DNA of 5,525 nt from positions 1-5,525 of the forward strand of contig CADBQL010000410.1 in the NCBI GenBank assembly GCA_902796815.1. Direction: 5' to 3'. Shown piece after piece: positions 4,413 through 5,525 of this stretch. Below the pieces are notes generated by a model, which ran no database searches, was not told where the DNA came from, and saw nothing but the letters and a program-made list of their open reading frames with translations. How positions within the stretch are numbered: the first letter of the stretch is position 1; every line of letters starts with the position of its first letter. The stretch is from an uncultured Coriobacteriaceae bacterium. GTDB lineage: Bacteria > Actinomycetota > Coriobacteriia > Coriobacteriales > Eggerthellaceae. Both the position numbers and the translations under genes were made by a program.

Positions 4413-5273
4413 CTACACGTCCGAATGCATCTGCGCGATTTCGGCAAGCGTGAAAATCGGCCCGTCGAGGCAGACGAAATGTCCGCCCATGTTGCAGCGT
4501 CCGCACTTGCCCACGCCGCACTTCATGCGCATCTCGAGCGTCGTGATGATATGCCCCTCGTCAAAGCCCGACTTGACGAGCGACTCGCGGCACGTGCGCG
4601 AAAGCGACGGACCGCCGCAGATGACAGCGACACGGTTGCCGTCTTCCGGCCCCAGGTCAAGCGTCTCCAGATATGGCGCCGTATAGGCCACAGCCCCATC
4701 CCAACGCGGATCCTCGCGATACAAGGACACGTGCACGTGCATGTCCGGCTCGTTCGGCCAGATCTCGAACAGCTGCTCCTTGAAGACGAGGTCATCGTAG
4801 GTCGAACCCGAGTACACCAAATCGATACGCCCGAAATCCTCTCGATGCTCCAAGCAGTACAGCAAGAACGAGCGCACGGGCGGAAGCCCGATACCGCCTG
4901 CGATGAACAACATGTCGCGACCCTTGCATGCATCGGTCGGCCACCAGTTGCCGTACGGGCCACGCAGAGACACCTCGTCTCCTTCAGCCAGCTCATGAAG
5001 CTGTTCGGTCACGAGGCCAACCTTCTTGACGGTGAACTGGACCCATTCGTCGCTCTGGGCAGACACGACGAACATGCACTCGCCGTAGGCCAGCAGACCG
5101 AACATGCCCAGCTGTCCCGGTTCGCAGTCGAAGGGCTTCTTGCCATCCAGCGTGACCAGGCGGAAGGACTTCACATCGGGCGTTTCCTGAATAATCTTGT
5201 TCACGCGGCACACCTGCGGAATGAGCGGGCGCTCTCCTTTGGCGCAGCCGTGTGCGATTTCGATACCAGCCAT
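4413..5273 (-). CDS. AsrB/PyrK-like FAD/NAD(P)-binding oxidoreductase subunit with [2Fe-2S] cluster
   Basis: This 286-residue protein belongs to the ferredoxin reductase-like group that includes anaerobic sulfite reductase subunit B, sulfhydrogenase gamma and PyrK. It passes electrons between NAD(P)H, FAD and iron-sulfur partners in the cytoplasm. Visible parts: a flavin-domain region with RGPYG (104-108), nucleotide-binding GGIGLPPVRSF (116-126), ICGGPSL (208-214), and a C-terminal [2Fe-2S] motif KCGVGKCGRC (251-260) with C252, C257, C260 and C268. The ATG at 5273 is chosen because GGAGG lies 5 nt upstream and the family's N-terminus begins here; a longer frame to 5342 would overlap the upstream gene. 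It follows the 4Fe-4S gene by 13 nt, so the two form an operon. No catalytic third subunit (AsrC or hydrogenase delta/alpha) follows. Family sure; exact enzyme open. Confidence 0.9.
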   Translation of the reverse strand: MAGIEIAHGCAKGERPLIPQVCRVNKIIQETPDVKSFRLVTLDGKKPFDCEPGQLGMFGLLAYGECMFVVSAQSDEWVQFTVKKVGLVTEQLHELAEGDEVSLRGPYGNWWPTDACKGRDMLFIAGGIGLPPVRSFLLYCLEHREDFGRIDLVYSGSTYDDLVFKEQLFEIWPNEPDMHVHVSLYREDPRWDGAVAYTAPYLETLDLGPEDGNRVAVICGGPSLSRTCRESLVKSGFDEGHIITTLEMRMKCGVGKCGRCNMGGHFVCLDGPIFTLAEIAQMHSDV

Positions 5274-5278
5274 AATCG

Positions 5279-5283
5279 CCTCC
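5279..5283 (-). promoter_or_regulatory. Ribosome binding site of the oxidoreductase gene
   Basis: GGAGG on the minus strand, 5 nt before the ATG at 5273, sits in the 13-nt gap after the upstream stop codon. It decides the start against the longer in-frame option. Confidence 0.8.
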
Positions 5284-5286
5284 AAT

Positions 5287-5525
5287 CTAGTCGGCCCGCG
5301 CCGCGCCTGCCGATTCGACTTCGGCGGCTCCAATATCGTCAATCAAGCGCGTGATGTCGAGCGCAACGGGGCATTTCTCCACGCAACGGCCGCAGCCGAC
5401 GCACAGCGACATGCCGTAGCGGCGCTCGAAGAAGTTCAGCTTATGCATGAAGCGGTTGCGTACGCGCTCGAGTTTTTGGGGCCGGGGATTGTGCCCGCCT
5501 GCCATCGCCGTGTACTCCGAGAACA
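5287..5525 (-). CDS. AsrA/sulfhydrogenase beta-like 4Fe-4S dicluster protein, C-terminal end
   Basis: The last 78 complete codons of a gene whose start lies beyond the right edge. The visible part reads through FSEYTAMAGGHNPRP and ERVRNRFMHK, a conserved stretch of this family, into LCVGCGRCVEKCPVALDI, which holds four cysteines of one [4Fe-4S] cluster. A second cluster would be expected upstream, outside the window. The ATG at 5505 is internal because the frame continues in family-like sequence to the edge. The protein relays electrons between its catalytic partner and the FAD subunit encoded next (13-nt gap). It could belong to an anaerobic sulfite reductase, a sulfhydrogenase, or a related complex; the window does not decide. 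The tail (AAEVESAGAARAD) is variable in character. Confidence 0.88.
   Translation of the reverse strand, partial: FSEYTAMAGGHNPRPQKLERVRNRFMHKLNFFERRYGMSLCVGCGRCVEKCPVALDITRLIDDIGAAEVESAGAARAD

Noticed and set aside
4356..5354. Plus-strand 332-codon open frame opposite the oxidoreductase gene
   Set aside because: It is the antisense shadow of a clearly recognisable FAD/NAD(P) oxidoreductase on the minus strand.

Overview
The window looks like a piece of a GC-rich chromosome from a strict anaerobe. All protein genes lie on the minus strand, so gene order is read from high to low coordinates. A tungstate-type ABC importer, flavin/iron-sulfur redox subunits, and a lipoprotein with a long Ala/Ser/Glu linker together suggest a gut or oral actinobacterium of the Coriobacteriia (Eggerthellaceae-like, e.g. 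Slackia or Eggerthella relatives). That assignment is inferred from gene style, not from a marker gene.

Layout from right to left. (1) 5525-4413: the C-terminal end of an AsrA/sulfhydrogenase-beta-like 4Fe-4S protein, then a complete AsrB/PyrK-like FAD/NAD(P)/[2Fe-2S] oxidoreductase, with 13 nt between them. (2) 4412-3535: about 880 bp without a convincing gene, filled with palindromic repeats, a 124-bp-period tandem repeat, and the likely tupA promoter. (3) 3534-831: tupA, tupB and tupC, a tungstate uptake operon. tupB and tupC overlap by 4 nt, whereas tupA and tupB are separated by about 250 bp holding three tandem palindromes. (4) 830-322: about 510 bp of repeats (three palindromes and two inserted modules). 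(5) 321-1: the N-terminal part of a small multi-pass membrane protein that runs off the window.

The most notable content is the repeat system. A 29-bp imperfect palindrome occurs nine times intact, once as a diverged copy and once truncated. It is found only between genes and always in the same orientation by its asymmetric central base. Pairs of palindromes flank larger structured modules. Module A (about 122 bp) occurs twice in opposite orientations, with an identical 46-bp core. Module B (about 200 bp) is one long imperfect inverted repeat. Spacers between clustered palindromes resemble shortened ends of module B. Outer-arm base pairs covary between copies, which argues that the folded form matters. 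I cannot name a known family for these elements.

Working together: TupA would bind tungstate outside the membrane, TupB would form the channel and TupC would hydrolyse ATP, supplying metal for tungsten (possibly molybdenum) enzymes. The Asr/sulfhydrogenase-like pair would move electrons between NAD(P)H and iron-sulfur carriers for a partner enzyme not seen here.
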